Of a stretch of DNA of 64,000 nucleotides, positions 8,322-17,659 are shown piece by piece. A model generated the notes under the pieces. That model did not search any database. It was not told the origin of the DNA and saw only the letters and a program-made list of their open reading frames with translations. Positions within the stretch are counted from its first letter, which is position 1, and the number at the start of each line of letters is the position of its first letter. A program made the position numbers and the translations under genes. The DNA lies in the NCBI RefSeq assembly GCF_009192765.1, contig NZ_VOHQ01000002.1, forward strand, positions 682,001-746,000, written 5' to 3'. This DNA comes from Agriterribacter humi (GTDB lineage: Bacteria > Bacteroidota > Bacteroidia > Chitinophagales > Chitinophagaceae).

Positions 8322-9704
8322 ATGCAAGCTGCTGCTTCGCAGGATTCTTTTGCCGGGCTTTTGCGTAAGCCGAAACTTAACTTTTGGCAGATATTCAATA
8401 TGAGCTTCGGCTTTTTTGGTATCCAGTTTGGATTTGCACTGCAAAACGGAAATGCTTCCCGAATCCTCCGCACTTTTGGCGCCGATGTTGAACACCTCTC
8501 CTGGTTCTGGCTGGCAGCTCCACTGGTGGGGATGATCGTACAACCTGTTGTTGGTCATTACAGCGACCGCACATGGAATCGTTTGGGACGCCGCAAGCCT
8601 TATTTTCTTTCGGGCGCCATTTTATCCGCCGCAGCATTGTGTTTAATGCCCAATGCTTCCCTCTTTACGGCCATAGCACCCGCTTTATTTGTGGGCGCCG
8701 GAATGTTAATGATCATGGATGCCTGCTTTAACCTGGCAATGGAACCCTTTCGGGCACTTGTTGCCGATAACCTTCCCGATTCCCAAAGAACAATGGGCTT
8801 TTCGATGCAAACTTTTTTAATAGGCGCGGGAGCCGTCATCGGGTCTGCCTTTCCTTTTATCCTTACCAATTGGTTTGGCGTTTCCAACAGTGCGGCAGAA
8901 GGCATTATAGCCGCTAATGTAAAATGGGCCTTTTATATTGGGGCCATCGTTTTCATTATCGCCATACTGGTTACGGTACTCAAAACAAAGGAATATCCGC
9001 CAAAAGAATACGAACAATATCATGGCAAAGCCGAAAACGAAAAACAGGGTTTAGGACAGATATTCAAAGATTTTGCACGCATGCCCAAAACCATGAAGCA
9101 GTTAGGGCTGGTTCAGTTCTTTAGCTGGTTTGCATTGTTCGGCATGTGGGTATTTACCAATGATGCGGTTGCCACGCATACCTATGGGCTATCTGTTGAA
9201 GATAAGAGTTCGGATGCCTACCGTACCGCAGGAGATTGGGTGGGAATATTGTTCAGTGTGTACAACGGCGTATCTGCAGTGTATGCATTACTGCTACCCT
9301 TTATCGCCTTTAAAATTGGCCGTAAAAAAACACATGCTTTTTCACTGGCATGCGGAGGGCTCGGACTTATATCCATTTACTTTATTCACAATCCCAACTG
9401 GCTTATTCTTTCCATGACAGGAGTCGGCATAGCATGGGCCAGTATACTGGCTATGCCTTACGTTATTTTATCCGGTTCTATTCCCGCCGGCAAAATGGGT
9501 ATCTACATGGGTATATTTAATTTCTTTATTACCCTGCCCCAACTGGTAAATGGCATAATAGGCGGACCCATTGTAAAATACATTTACAACAACCAGCCCA
9601 TATACGCAATTGTTATGGCCGGATTTTTTATGCTTTGCGCAGCTATAAGCGTAATATATGTTTACGATCCGGGGGAAAGGAATGTAAAAAATTTGAAAAT
9701 TTGA
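8322..9704 (+). CDS. Sugar MFS transporter, GPH/SLC45 (maltose or sucrose) type
   Basis: This 460-aa protein has 12 predicted membrane helices. Its first part, LNFWQIFNMSFGFFGIQFGFALQNGNASRI, and the loop GHYSDRTWNRLGRRKPYFLSG (conserved D, R, GRR) match plant-sucrose-transporter-like and bacterial maltose permeases. The second-half loop carries GRKK, as in other GPH members. It likely imports a glucoside by proton symport. It follows glgA-glgC on the same strand but is separated from them by 236 bp of repeat DNA. A link to glycogen or maltodextrin metabolism is plausible but inferred. Confidence 0.88.
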   Translation: MQAAASQDSFAGLLRKPKLNFWQIFNMSFGFFGIQFGFALQNGNASRILRTFGADVEHLSWFWLAAPLVGMIVQPVVGHYSDRTWNRLGRRKPYFLSGAILSAAALCLMPNASLFTAIAPALFVGAGMLMIMDACFNLAMEPFRALVADNLPDSQRTMGFSMQTFLIGAGAVIGSAFPFILTNWFGVSNSAAEGIIAANVKWAFYIGAIVFIIAILVTVLKTKEYPPKEYEQYHGKAENEKQGLGQIFKDFARMPKTMKQLGLVQFFSWFALFGMWVFTNDAVATHTYGLSVEDKSSDAYRTAGDWVGILFSVYNGVSAVYALLLPFIAFKIGRKKTHAFSLACGGLGLISIYFIHNPNWLILSMTGVGIAWASILAMPYVILSGSIPAGKMGIYMGIFNFFITLPQLVNGIIGGPIVKYIYNNQPIYAIVMAGFFMLCAAISVIYVYDPGERNVKNLKI

Positions 9705-9719
9705 AAATGGAAGCAGGGA

Positions 9720-9917
9720 TACAAGTTGCAGGTTTCAGGTTATAAGGCGCGTAAACCTGAGCCTCATCACTCACTATACGCCCTGAGCAGTCAGCCTTCA
9801 GCCAAAATATACTAACAGCGAGGTGATAATTCCTTCTTTTACTGTTCAAGGTGAAAAGTGAAAAGGTTAATGGGTGCAAGTTGCAGGAAACCTTGTAACC
9901 TGCAACTTGTAACCGTC
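9720..9917. repeat. Repeat family A, locus 2, with a perfect 11-bp-stem hairpin
   Basis: The left arm (9720-9745) reads TACAAGTTGCAGG then TTTCAGG. The right part contains CAAGTTGCAGG at 9877-9887 and its exact inverse CCTGCAACTTG at 9899-9909, an 11-bp stem with an 11-nt loop. It lies between two convergent genes (permease plus, proS minus), where it could serve as a bidirectional terminator. No gene is seen in 9705-9943. Confidence 0.8.
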
Positions 9918-9943
9918 ATTCAACGCTGACACCTGATACCTCC

Positions 9944-11422
9944 TCAATACGCCTGTGCAAATAAAACCCTTTTCTTACTCGGTTTGCCGGTTAGTATGCA
10001 CCTGCCATCTTCCTCCTCCGTGTTTAAAGGAATACAACGGATCGTTGCCTTGGTTTGTTCCTTAATTTTTTCTTCTGTTTCCGCGGTGCCATCCCAGTGC
10101 GCAGATATAAACCCTCCTTTTTCGTTTAGCAATTGTACAAATTCATCCCATGAATCGGCGGGAGTGATGTGTTCATCGCGATAGGCTTTGGCTTTATCAT
10201 ACATATCCTGTTGTATTTGCTGGAGTAAATTAATGATGCGTACCGACAAGCCGTCTATCGCTACACTAATTTTTTCTTTGGTATCCCTGCGGGCAATTTC
10301 AACCGTATTGTTTTCAATATCCCTGGCCCCGATGGCAATCCGAACAGGTACACCTTTTTTCTCGTATTCAGCAAATTTCCAGCCCGGGCGGGTATTATCA
10401 TTGTCGTCATACTTTACGCGGATGCCGGCTAACTTCAACTCCTGTAAAAGTGCTTTCACTTTTGCGTCAATCACAGCTTTCTGTTCTTCACCCTTGTGGA
10501 TAGGCACTATAACTACCTGGAAGGGTGCAATCCTGGGTGGTATAATCAAACCATCATCATCGCTGTGCGCCATTACCAGCGCTCCTATTAAACGGGTGGA
10601 AACGCCCCAGGATGTGGCCCACACATATTCCTGCTTATTTTCCTTATTTAAGAATTGTACATCAAAAGCTTTTGCAAAATTCTGTCCCAAAAAATGGGAT
10701 GTGCCCGCCTGCAATGCTTTACCATCCTGCATAAGCGCTTCAATGCAATAGGTATCCAAAGCTCCCGCGAACCTTTCATTAGGCGTTTTTACACCTTTTA
10801 TTACCGGCAAAGCCATCCAGTTTTCCACAAAATCTGCATACACATCCAGCATGCGTTCTGTTTCTTTAATTGCTTCCTGCGCTGTAGCATGGGCGGTATG
10901 ACCTTCCTGCCATAAAAATTCCGTAGTGCGCAAAAAAAGACGTGTGCGCATTTCCCAACGCACAACGTTTGCCCATTGGTTCACCAATATGGGCAGATCG
11001 CGGTAAGACTGGATCCAGGTTTTATAAGTGCTCCATATAATGGCTTCACTTGTTGGGCGTACCACCAGTTCTTCTTCTAATTTAGCTTCGGGGTCAACTA
11101 TTAATTTGCCTTTATTTTGGGGATCGGCCTTGAGCCGGTAATGCGTTACTATTGCACATTCTTTTGCAAAACCTTCAGCATTTTTTTCTTCTGCTTCAAA
11201 CAGGCTTTTAGGAACAAATAGCGGAAAGTAAGCATTCACATGCCCGGTGTCTTTAAACATTCTGTCTAACTGATCACGCATATTTTCCCATAATGCGAAA
11301 CCGTAAGGTTTAATTACCATACAGCCCCTAACTGCAGAATAATCTGCGAGCCCACCTTTAATAACAAGATCGTTATACCATTGTGCATAATCCTGCGACC
11401 GGGAAGTAATTTCTTTACTCAT
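9944..11422 (-). CDS. proS: Prolyl-tRNA synthetase, short (archaeal/eukaryote-like) type
   Basis: This 492-aa cytoplasmic class II aminoacyl-tRNA synthetase charges tRNA-Pro. Class II motif 1 begins [16 protein letters not shown]. Motif 2 lies in [21 protein letters not shown] and motif 3 in [20 protein letters not shown]. The anticodon-binding domain starts at [12 protein letters not shown], followed by the C-terminal domain ending near FAQAY. The protein goes from motif 2 to the anticodon domain without the editing insertion of the E. coli-type enzyme, as is usual for ProS type 3 in Bacteroidota. Monocistronic on the minus strand. Confidence 0.97.
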   Translation of the reverse strand: MSKEITSRSQDYAQWYNDLVIKGGLADYSAVRGCMVIKPYGFALWENMRDQLDRMFKDTGHVNAYFPLFVPKSLFEAEEKNAEGFAKECAIVTHYRLKADPQNKGKLIVDPEAKLEEELVVRPTSEAIIWSTYKTWIQSYRDLPILVNQWANVVRWEMRTRLFLRTTEFLWQEGHTAHATAQEAIKETERMLDVYADFVENWMALPVIKGVKTPNERFAGALDTYCIEALMQDGKALQAGTSHFLGQNFAKAFDVQFLNKENKQEYVWATSWGVSTRLIGALVMAHSDDDGLIIPPRIAPFQVVIVPIHKGEEQKAVIDAKVKALLQELKLAGIRVKYDDNDNTRPGWKFAEYEKKGVPVRIAIGARDIENNTVEIARRDTKEKISVAIDGLSVRIINLLQQIQQDMYDKAKAYRDEHITPADSWDEFVQLLNEKGGFISAHWDGTAETEEKIKEQTKATIRCIPLNTEEEDGRCILTGKPSKKRVLFAQAY

Positions 11423-11524
11423 AATTTTTTTAAATATGCTTCTTTATAATGGACTGTATTACACATAGGATATCTTTTAATATATACCCAACTATTTTAA
11501 ATAGATTAACAGTGCGAATTGTCG

Positions 11525-11532
11525 CAAATGTA
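11525..11532 (-). promoter_or_regulatory. Candidate -7 promoter box (TACATTTG) for proS
   Basis: On the minus strand the bases read TACATTTG, a full match to TAnnTTTG, about 100 bp upstream of the proS ATG. The -33 region is weak, so this is a moderate candidate. The 145-bp interval also has to hold the promoter of the divergent lipoprotein gene at 11567. Confidence 0.45.
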
Positions 11533-11566
11533 GTAACTTCATAGTGTAAATTTAAAACCCTCTATT

Positions 11567-12451
11567 ATGAATACGAGAATTTTACTTTTGGCAGCAGTTG
11601 CGGTTGGATTAAGTAGCTGTTCGACAATGTATAAATCGGGACAAACACCCGATGATGTGTATTATTCTCCTGCACCACAGCAACGGGTGGCATCTTCCTA
11701 CAATAACAATAATAATGACGATGAGTATTATGAGGATAATGGCCGGGATGAATACGTAGATGTGCAAACTGAGCAGGATCGTTCCGCATATAGCAGTGAA
11801 GATAACTATTTACGTATGAAAGTAAGGAACCCTTCTTTGTGGTCTTCCTTAGATGATTATTCATATTATGGTGGTGGTATGTATTCACCTTTTTCTTATG
11901 GTAATGGATTCGGAATGGGTTTAGGTTATTATAATCCTTACTCATTTTATTCGCCTTATTCTAATTACGGTATTGGTATGGGTATGGGCTATGGCTGGGG
12001 TGGTTTATACAATGGTTTTTATAATCCATATTCATTTTATAATCCTTATTATTCTTACGGATATGGATCCGGACATTATTATCCCGGTTTAATTTCTACC
12101 AAGCCCGGTAATGTAAGACCTGCGGGAACCTACACACCCAGGAGAGCAAACCTTGGCAGTTATGGCAACCGGAACAGTAATCCGGAATTGAATAATAACA
12201 GAAATGCACCTGTAAGGGTATTCAAGAATAGTGACAATAATTATGTAAACCCGCGCAGATCTTCGGGCAATACCAGTCCGCGCCGTTCTGTAGAAAGAAG
12301 TAACGATAGCAGACCCACAAGAACTTTTGAACGCAGCAATAATAATACACCATCAGCCCCGAGAGTTAGCCCCAGTTCAAATTCGGGCAGCAGAAGCAGT
12401 GGAGGCGGCGGCAGTGCACCTTCCCGTTCACCCGGAAGAGGAGGCAGATAG
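11567..12451 (+). CDS. Tyr/Gly/Asn-rich lipoprotein of unknown function
   Basis: This 294-aa protein has a signal peptide with a lipobox (AVGLSSC, Cys 18). An acidic Asn-rich stretch follows, with a NNNNNDDEYYEDNGRDEY patch. Then comes a Tyr/Gly/Phe/Pro-rich middle (about residues 100-175) with repeated YNPYSFY and GMGMGYG patches. The tail (about 190-294) is rich in Ser, Arg, Asn and Gly and ends GRGGR. The charge moves from acidic to strongly basic along the chain. It is probably anchored to the outer membrane and largely disordered. No known domain is recognised. It is followed by a hairpin terminator and then a FadL-like gene. Confidence 0.85.
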   Translation: MNTRILLLAAVAVGLSSCSTMYKSGQTPDDVYYSPAPQQRVASSYNNNNNDDEYYEDNGRDEYVDVQTEQDRSAYSSEDNYLRMKVRNPSLWSSLDDYSYYGGGMYSPFSYGNGFGMGLGYYNPYSFYSPYSNYGIGMGMGYGWGGLYNGFYNPYSFYNPYYSYGYGSGHYYPGLISTKPGNVRPAGTYTPRRANLGSYGNRNSNPELNNNRNAPVRVFKNSDNNYVNPRRSSGNTSPRRSVERSNDSRPTRTFERSNNNTPSAPRVSPSSNSGSRSSGGGGSAPSRSPGRGGR

Positions 12452-12484
12452 TTAAAATAGAGGAGTACAATTTTAAATTTTTTA

Positions 12485-12510
12485 CCAAAGAGCGGAAGGC
12501 CGCTCTTTTT
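12485..12510 (+). terminator. Rho-independent terminator after the lipoprotein gene
   Basis: The stem AAAGAGCGG / CCGCTCTTT has a 4-nt loop (AAGG) and is followed by T residues. It starts 34 bp after the stop codon. Strong and compact. Confidence 0.85.
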
Positions 12511-12556
12511 GGTATAATTAACCTACCTATCCTTTTTGATTTTAAACCATTCAAAT

Positions 12557-14119
12557 ATGAGGAAAGCATTTATAACGACAGGATTAATTTTTTCAGTTTC
12601 AGTTTTATTTGCCCAGGAGCCTTTAGATGCAATAAGATACTCCTGGCTTACACCCCAGGGAACGGCCCGCGCCCAGGCAATAGGCGGGGCCGTTAGTGCA
12701 TTGGGGGGAGATATTACGGCATTGTATACCAATCCGGCAGGGCTTGGATTATACAAAACGAGTGAACTGGTATTAACGCCCGGCTTTACCTTCAGTAATG
12801 ATAAAGCATCATACAGGGGATCAACTGCAACGGATAATAAAAGTAGTTTCAACTATGGTCCAATGGGCGTGGTATGGGGCATTCCTTCTTATAAGGCGGG
12901 CAGCAAATGGAAGAATGTAAGCATTGGGCTGGCGATCAGCAAGACCGCTAATTTCAATAACAATACATATGTCAGTGGTGAAAATAATCAGAGTTCATAT
13001 TCCGAGAAATACCTCGACCAGCTCATTAGTGGGAATGCAACCAATCCGGATGATGCTGCACTGGATTATCCTTATGGCGCCAGTCTGGGTTTAAATACCT
13101 ACCTGCTTGATCCAACCTATGACAGCGATAACAATCTTACCGGGTATGCCAGCAATGCCAGTGTTGCTACTGGATTAAAGCAACAGCAGATCATCAACAC
13201 GAAAGGCGGAGTTTCAGAATTCAGCATAGGTGTTGGAGCAAACTATAATGATGTATTTTACTTTGGGGGTTCCATCAATATCAACACATTAAAGTACATA
13301 CGCAACAGCAGTTTCAGGGAAACGGATGCTACCAATAATGCCGATAATGACTTCAATTATTTTGTGGCAGACGATTATTTAAGAACGGATGGAACAGGGG
13401 CAAGCATTAATATCGGTATTATAATTAAGCCTGTGGACGCATTGCGCGTAGGGCTTAACTTTCATAGCCCTTCGTGGTATTCTTTTAAAGACACTTATTA
13501 TTCTTCACTTACTACCGATACCGAAAACTATGAAGGTGAAAAATCACAGAGTTCTCTGGATTTGAATGATGGTTATTCGGGTGAATACACCTACAGGTAT
13601 AAAACGCCCATGCGGCTGGGTGCGGGCCTGGCTTATGTTTTTGGAAGCCAGGCGGATGTAAGCTCACAAAAAGGGTTTATTACTGCCGATGTGGAATATG
13701 TAAGTTATAAGAACAACGCATTTAATACGCAGGATAATACCAACCAGGCAGATAAAGATTATTTTACCGATTTGAACAATACGATAGATGATGTATTCAA
13801 ATCTGCGGTCAATTTCCGTTTAGGCGGCGAGCTAAAATTCGAAACAGTAATGGTGAGAGCCGGGTTTGGATATTATGGCAATCCATACAGCAATAATTAT
13901 TTTGGTAATGAACCCGGAGATATAACCAATGCAAGCAGAATGAACATCAGCGGCGGACTTGGCTGGCGCAATAAAGGAATGTTTGTTGACCTGGCTTATA
14001 TTCACCAGATCATTAAAGATGCGTATTATCCCTACCGTTTGGATGAAGGTGTATTTAATGCCGCGAAGCTTAGCAATACCGTGGGCAATATATTGCTAAC
14101 GGTTGGGTTTAAGTTTTAA
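12557..14119 (+). CDS. Outer-membrane beta-barrel, OmpP1/FadL-like
   Basis: The protein is 520 aa from ATG 12557; an upstream in-frame TTG at 12536 would add seven residues before an otherwise well-placed signal peptide (MRKAFITTGLIFSVSVLFAQ). The mature N-terminus has the family pattern TPQGTARAQAIGGAVSALGGDITALYTNPAGL, where early glycines and an NPAGL motif mark FadL-type hydrophobic-compound channels (in Bacteroidota often called hemin receptor or OmpP1). The rest alternates polar and aromatic residues, and it ends in an aromatic GFKF, as expected for a barrel. It may pass hydrophobic molecules across the outer membrane. The substrate is unknown. Confidence 0.85.
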   Translation: MRKAFITTGLIFSVSVLFAQEPLDAIRYSWLTPQGTARAQAIGGAVSALGGDITALYTNPAGLGLYKTSELVLTPGFTFSNDKASYRGSTATDNKSSFNYGPMGVVWGIPSYKAGSKWKNVSIGLAISKTANFNNNTYVSGENNQSSYSEKYLDQLISGNATNPDDAALDYPYGASLGLNTYLLDPTYDSDNNLTGYASNASVATGLKQQQIINTKGGVSEFSIGVGANYNDVFYFGGSININTLKYIRNSSFRETDATNNADNDFNYFVADDYLRTDGTGASINIGIIIKPVDALRVGLNFHSPSWYSFKDTYYSSLTTDTENYEGEKSQSSLDLNDGYSGEYTYRYKTPMRLGAGLAYVFGSQADVSSQKGFITADVEYVSYKNNAFNTQDNTNQADKDYFTDLNNTIDDVFKSAVNFRLGGELKFETVMVRAGFGYYGNPYSNNYFGNEPGDITNASRMNISGGLGWRNKGMFVDLAYIHQIIKDAYYPYRLDEGVFNAAKLSNTVGNILLTVGFKF

Positions 14120-14169
14120 AAGTATATTTGATTCTGCTTTCTTTCTTTTTTGTTTATTTTATAAAAATT

Positions 14170-15687
14170 ATGGCAAAAAATTTATTCTTTGTCTTTATAC
14201 TCCTATGTTCATCTGTTGCTTATGCTCAGGAATTGCAATCGGAATTGCAGGACCAGGACTGGCGTATTATACCCGGTAGTTATGAAAAAAATAAACCTGG
14301 GTGGGATGTATATGTTTATCCTGTGTTTAAGCATTCAGACGGAGATTTTAATATGAGCCGGGTAATGCTTTCTCCCACAGAGGCTGTCGTTTTGGTTAGT
14401 TTTGATGGCAGGGACTACGGCGCATTGAAAATTAACGATAAGATGAAAGTGGGGTGGAAGCTTCCACTTAAAGGTGTTCCATATGCAATTTTTAAGTTTA
14501 GAAAAAACCTGCTGGTTTGTACTGAATCGGATATAAGCAAAATAGGAAGGAAAAGGGAATCGGGAATATATTTAATTGACCCTCAAACTGGCAAGATTGT
14601 TAAGCAACAGGACCATTTAGACCCTATGGTAAAAGACGGGGAATCCGATTTTGAAGTAAGGCTCCTGCAAAACGAAACACAGCATGAAGTGAAACTGGGA
14701 ATACGGTATTACGAAAAGAAGTTACCTGCTATTACCAGAGGTATGAATATTGTTGCCCTGGATGATGATCTGAAAGCTGTTTCAAACGAAAAGATTCCAC
14801 TTAGCAATAATGGCATATATCTGAACAGCGCATTAAACAGCCGGGGCGATTTTGTTTTTCTCTCTGCAGAAGAAAATAATCAATTGAAGGTGCAGACTTT
14901 TGAAGCAAAGACCTGGATCCCGCAAAAAAGAATATTGATCCCCTTTCACCCACGGAAGAAATCTAAATTCTTCGGTGAACTGTATCTGAGTTCCTTTAAC
15001 CCGGATTATGCTTTTGTATATGTTGACTATTTGAATGATGAAAAAGAAGAGATTCGGGCAATTCATAAGATAGATTTCAGTACCGAAACCTTTTTTTCAT
15101 ATGAAAGAGTACTGGGTAAAGATTTCATCAGGAATATTAAGTCTGGATATGAAACCGTTAATAAGAAGCTTGATAAACCTGATTTCGATGATTGGGATAA
15201 AATGAAAGTGATTCGTATTATTGATAATGAAGAAAGAGTGATTGTATTCGAAGAAGTAAGATATAGCTATCAGTCGCCGCAAGTTAATTCTGATAGAATT
15301 TACTGGACTACAGGAGACGGGTTGATCAATTTTTTGAATAGTAGCATGAAGCCCTTAATCTATGCTGTTATTCCCAAAAGATTTCGTTTGAACGGGCCTG
15401 TGGGACTTTCCTCTTCCCTGCATGTAAAAGACAATAAAATTGTGATGGTCAGCGGTTATGATAAAGGGAAAGGCAGAACAGCCATATATGCACAAATTGA
15501 TGCAAGTTCAGGAAACGTTGAGAAGATAGAAGAGCTAAAAAAGGATGAGATTAAAGATAATTATCCGGTAGATCCCCAGGCAACATTATGGTTTGATGAC
15601 AGCTTTGTTTTAAGCTATCTTGATGCTGATGGGGCAATGCTCCGGATAAAAAAAATTCAGGCAAATTTGCAAAAATTCAGCTATTAG
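14170..15687 (+). CDS. Secreted protein of unknown function, possible beta-propeller
   Basis: The protein is 505 aa from ATG 14170. The frame is also open from TTG 14128, but the signal peptide MAKNLFFVFILLCSSVAYAQ fits only the later start. No catalytic motif is recognised. The body has repeated strands of the type ALKINDKMKVGWKLPL, GIYLIDPQTGKIV and IDASSGNVEKIEEL, which resemble PQQ/WD-type propeller blades, though I cannot count blades confidently. It begins 50 bp after the FadL-like gene and may share its operon. Likely periplasmic or outer-membrane associated. Confidence 0.75.
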   Translation: MAKNLFFVFILLCSSVAYAQELQSELQDQDWRIIPGSYEKNKPGWDVYVYPVFKHSDGDFNMSRVMLSPTEAVVLVSFDGRDYGALKINDKMKVGWKLPLKGVPYAIFKFRKNLLVCTESDISKIGRKRESGIYLIDPQTGKIVKQQDHLDPMVKDGESDFEVRLLQNETQHEVKLGIRYYEKKLPAITRGMNIVALDDDLKAVSNEKIPLSNNGIYLNSALNSRGDFVFLSAEENNQLKVQTFEAKTWIPQKRILIPFHPRKKSKFFGELYLSSFNPDYAFVYVDYLNDEKEEIRAIHKIDFSTETFFSYERVLGKDFIRNIKSGYETVNKKLDKPDFDDWDKMKVIRIIDNEERVIVFEEVRYSYQSPQVNSDRIYWTTGDGLINFLNSSMKPLIYAVIPKRFRLNGPVGLSSSLHVKDNKIVMVSGYDKGKGRTAIYAQIDASSGNVEKIEELKKDEIKDNYPVDPQATLWFDDSFVLSYLDADGAMLRIKKIQANLQKFSY

Positions 15688-15712
15688 AAAACCCTTAATA
15701 GCTGAATTTTAT
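15672..15712. terminator. Bidirectional hairpin terminator between convergent genes
   Basis: TTCAGCTATTA (15676-15686) pairs with TAATAGCTGAA (15697-15707), with AAAA before and TTTT after, so it can end transcription from both sides. The stem overlaps the TAG stop of the plus-strand gene. Confidence 0.8.
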
Positions 15713-15752
15713 TATGTCAGTAATATATTGTTTGGTGCCATTTGCAGGGCAC

Positions 15753-16340
15753 TTACTTCTTAATAAACTTCCCCAGCGATTTGCCTGCAGTAGCGTAGGT
15801 TTCTGAAAGTCTTTCGCCTGTATCATAATCATTTCCCCAGAAAGAATTACCGGGCGCTTTGTCAAGAGACAGTTTAGCAATAACATTATTTTTATTGGCA
15901 GTTTCCACGATCAGCACTTCCCCGTTGATGAAAGCGTTTTTACGGGTTATGCCTATATTAAAACCGGGCTCCATAAAAGTAGTATGAAAAATGATCGTGT
16001 ATTTAGCATTATTGTCTATGGTCAGATCGCTGTATTTGGTAAACAGCTCATCAAATTTGGGTTCATACCTTAACTCCCGGTCTTCAACCCATTTTTTTGC
16101 CCAACTGTCTCCTCTTCCTGCTTCTTTTTTATTGTATTCTTCTGTTTTGTTTTTAATATAGTCGGCTTCTTTATCAAATTTACCTACACTTATATTATCA
16201 TAAGTAAATTCTGTATTCACAGATTTTTCATTTTTAAGGTCGGGAACTTTACCTTCCACTACACGGATGCGCTGGGCATACATTTGCAGAGAAATAAAGG
16301 TTACGGCGAAAAGGAGGATGGCTTTTTTCAGAGACTTCAT
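15753..16340 (-). CDS. Secreted protein of unknown function
   Basis: This 195-aa protein has a signal peptide (MKSLKKAILLFAVTFISLQMYAQ). The mature part is charged, with a Lys/Glu-rich helical stretch (about residues 50-80) followed by a beta-rich half (YTIIFHTTFMEPGFNIGI, EVLIVETANKNNVIAKLSL). It ends in basic residues, GKFIKK. No domain recognised. It lies 150 bp upstream (by coordinate) of the pigment locus and has its own space for a promoter, so membership of that operon is not implied. Confidence 0.78.
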   Translation of the reverse strand: MKSLKKAILLFAVTFISLQMYAQRIRVVEGKVPDLKNEKSVNTEFTYDNISVGKFDKEADYIKNKTEEYNKKEAGRGDSWAKKWVEDRELRYEPKFDELFTKYSDLTIDNNAKYTIIFHTTFMEPGFNIGITRKNAFINGEVLIVETANKNNVIAKLSLDKAPGNSFWGNDYDTGERLSETYATAGKSLGKFIKK

Positions 16341-16491
16341 ATAAATGGCTATTTATTGGTTAGAGATGCAATTGCGATAATAAACGAAAGTACAAGGTTT
16401 TTATTTTTTCTTCATTTTCAACCTTAAAGGACCTAAATATCTTTATAGACTTTCCCATGCTTAAATGTACGATTTTTTGATTGTTGACGCA

Positions 16492-17529
16492 TTAGCATTT
16501 ATATTTTACAATATGCATAAATGCATGCTGTAACCCCCTGTAATTATTATAGATAATGATATTTCGCACAGTGGAGTTTTTACATTGTTTTTTGATCATA
16601 TGCGCAGGCCATTGATGTCTGTTACAAACCAGCCAAAGGGCTACCGATGAGGCGGTGGGGTATTCGCCGCACATATGTTTGAATCGGGCAATTGTGGTGT
16701 ATTCATCAAACAAAGATTCAACTTCCGTATAATATTTCAATAAACGGGCATCACCATTTTCGCCGGTTAGCAGCATATCTACTTTTTCGTTATCAGGAAG
16801 GGTTTGCTGTATGAATTGCTGCAGTACCCTGCTGACTTCCATTTCATCTTTTGTATGAATGGTTTGTATTGCTTTAATTGTTGCCACGGCATTTTCAGCA
16901 TTATCGTTCACTACAAACATGGCTGCACCTTCGCCGGCGATGGTGCCTGCAGATACTGTATCGTACAGGTTTTTATTAACGATGATCTCTTTTTTAAAGC
17001 ATCCGTCTAAAAGATCAATATTGTAGTTATAAGCAGAGATCTCATCTACTGCTCCCAGTAAATAATTATTGCCGGGGTTTTCCTTAATCATCATCATGGC
17101 ATCGAGCAAAGCATTTTCAAATGCCAGCCCCCTGTGCACATGTGTAATATTGTAGCCCTTGTTTTTATTCAGTAAGCCCATTTGCGCGGCAATGGCATTG
17201 GGCGTACTTTGTACGAAATTGCCCGGGGTAAGCATGCCTTCTTCATAATCTATGATCTGGTTGAGGAATTTAATGCAATCTTCCATGCCCCCGTTAGCGG
17301 TTCCTATAATTATTCCATCTATTAAAGACTGTTGTTTTATTACAGGCAGCGCAGCACCGATCCCCATTCTTACAGCTTTACCCATTCGCCGTAAAATACC
17401 GGGTGGGATGCCTTTATATACCGGTTCTTTCGCCTTTAATTTATTATCAGCGCTTTCATGCAATGTTTCCACATCAGCATGTTCAAATGTTTGTTGCGGC
17501 GATATGCAGGTATGATGGTGGATATACAT
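16492..17529 (-). CDS. Ketosynthase-like protein without active-site Cys (chain-length-factor-like)
   Basis: The protein is 345 aa from ATG 17529; the frame is open further but the extra eight residues are not convincing. The thiolase-like fold is visible in IKQQSLIDGIIIGTANGGMEDCIKFLNQI and in the NAIAAQMGLLNKNKG segment. At the place where ketosynthases have the catalytic Cys, this protein reads THVHRGLAFENALLDA, with no Cys. The C-terminal third is short and degenerate. Aryl-polyene and flexirubin clusters pair an active ketosynthase with such an inactive partner, which here is the upstream gene at 17660-18847. I infer a heterodimer that sets polyene chain length. Last gene of the pigment locus. 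Confidence 0.75.
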   Translation of the reverse strand: MYIHHHTCISPQQTFEHADVETLHESADNKLKAKEPVYKGIPPGILRRMGKAVRMGIGAALPVIKQQSLIDGIIIGTANGGMEDCIKFLNQIIDYEEGMLTPGNFVQSTPNAIAAQMGLLNKNKGYNITHVHRGLAFENALLDAMMMIKENPGNNYLLGAVDEISAYNYNIDLLDGCFKKEIIVNKNLYDTVSAGTIAGEGAAMFVVNDNAENAVATIKAIQTIHTKDEMEVSRVLQQFIQQTLPDNEKVDMLLTGENGDARLLKYYTEVESLFDEYTTIARFKHMCGEYPTASSVALWLVCNRHQWPAHMIKKQCKNSTVRNIIIYNNYRGLQHAFMHIVKYKC

Positions 17530-17530
17530 G

Positions 17531-17656
17531 GAATACAAAGAACCAAAAAACAAATCACAAAAAACAAATAAATTTCAAATCCGAAACCGGAAAATCCGAA
17601 ATCCAAACGAATTCAACCATAAACGACAAATAATAAACTATAAATCACAAATCCGT
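17531..17656. repeat. Repeat family B, locus 1, inside the pigment operon
   Basis: This is A-rich DNA with AATACAAAGAACCAAA, AAATCACAA, TTTCAAATCCG and AATCCGAAATCC. The same elements appear in reverse at 28458-28606 (CAAAGAACCAAATCACAAG on that minus strand) and less regularly at 20418-20668. It fills nearly the whole gap between two pigment genes. No coding potential seen. Confidence 0.8.
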
Positions 17657-17659
17657 CTT

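Noticed and set aside
8094-8558. Minus-strand open frames across the repeat (LQVTGCR-like peptides)
   Set aside because: They translate repeat A in one frame, are low complexity and overlap the permease gene; the same kind of frame occurs at each repeat A locus.
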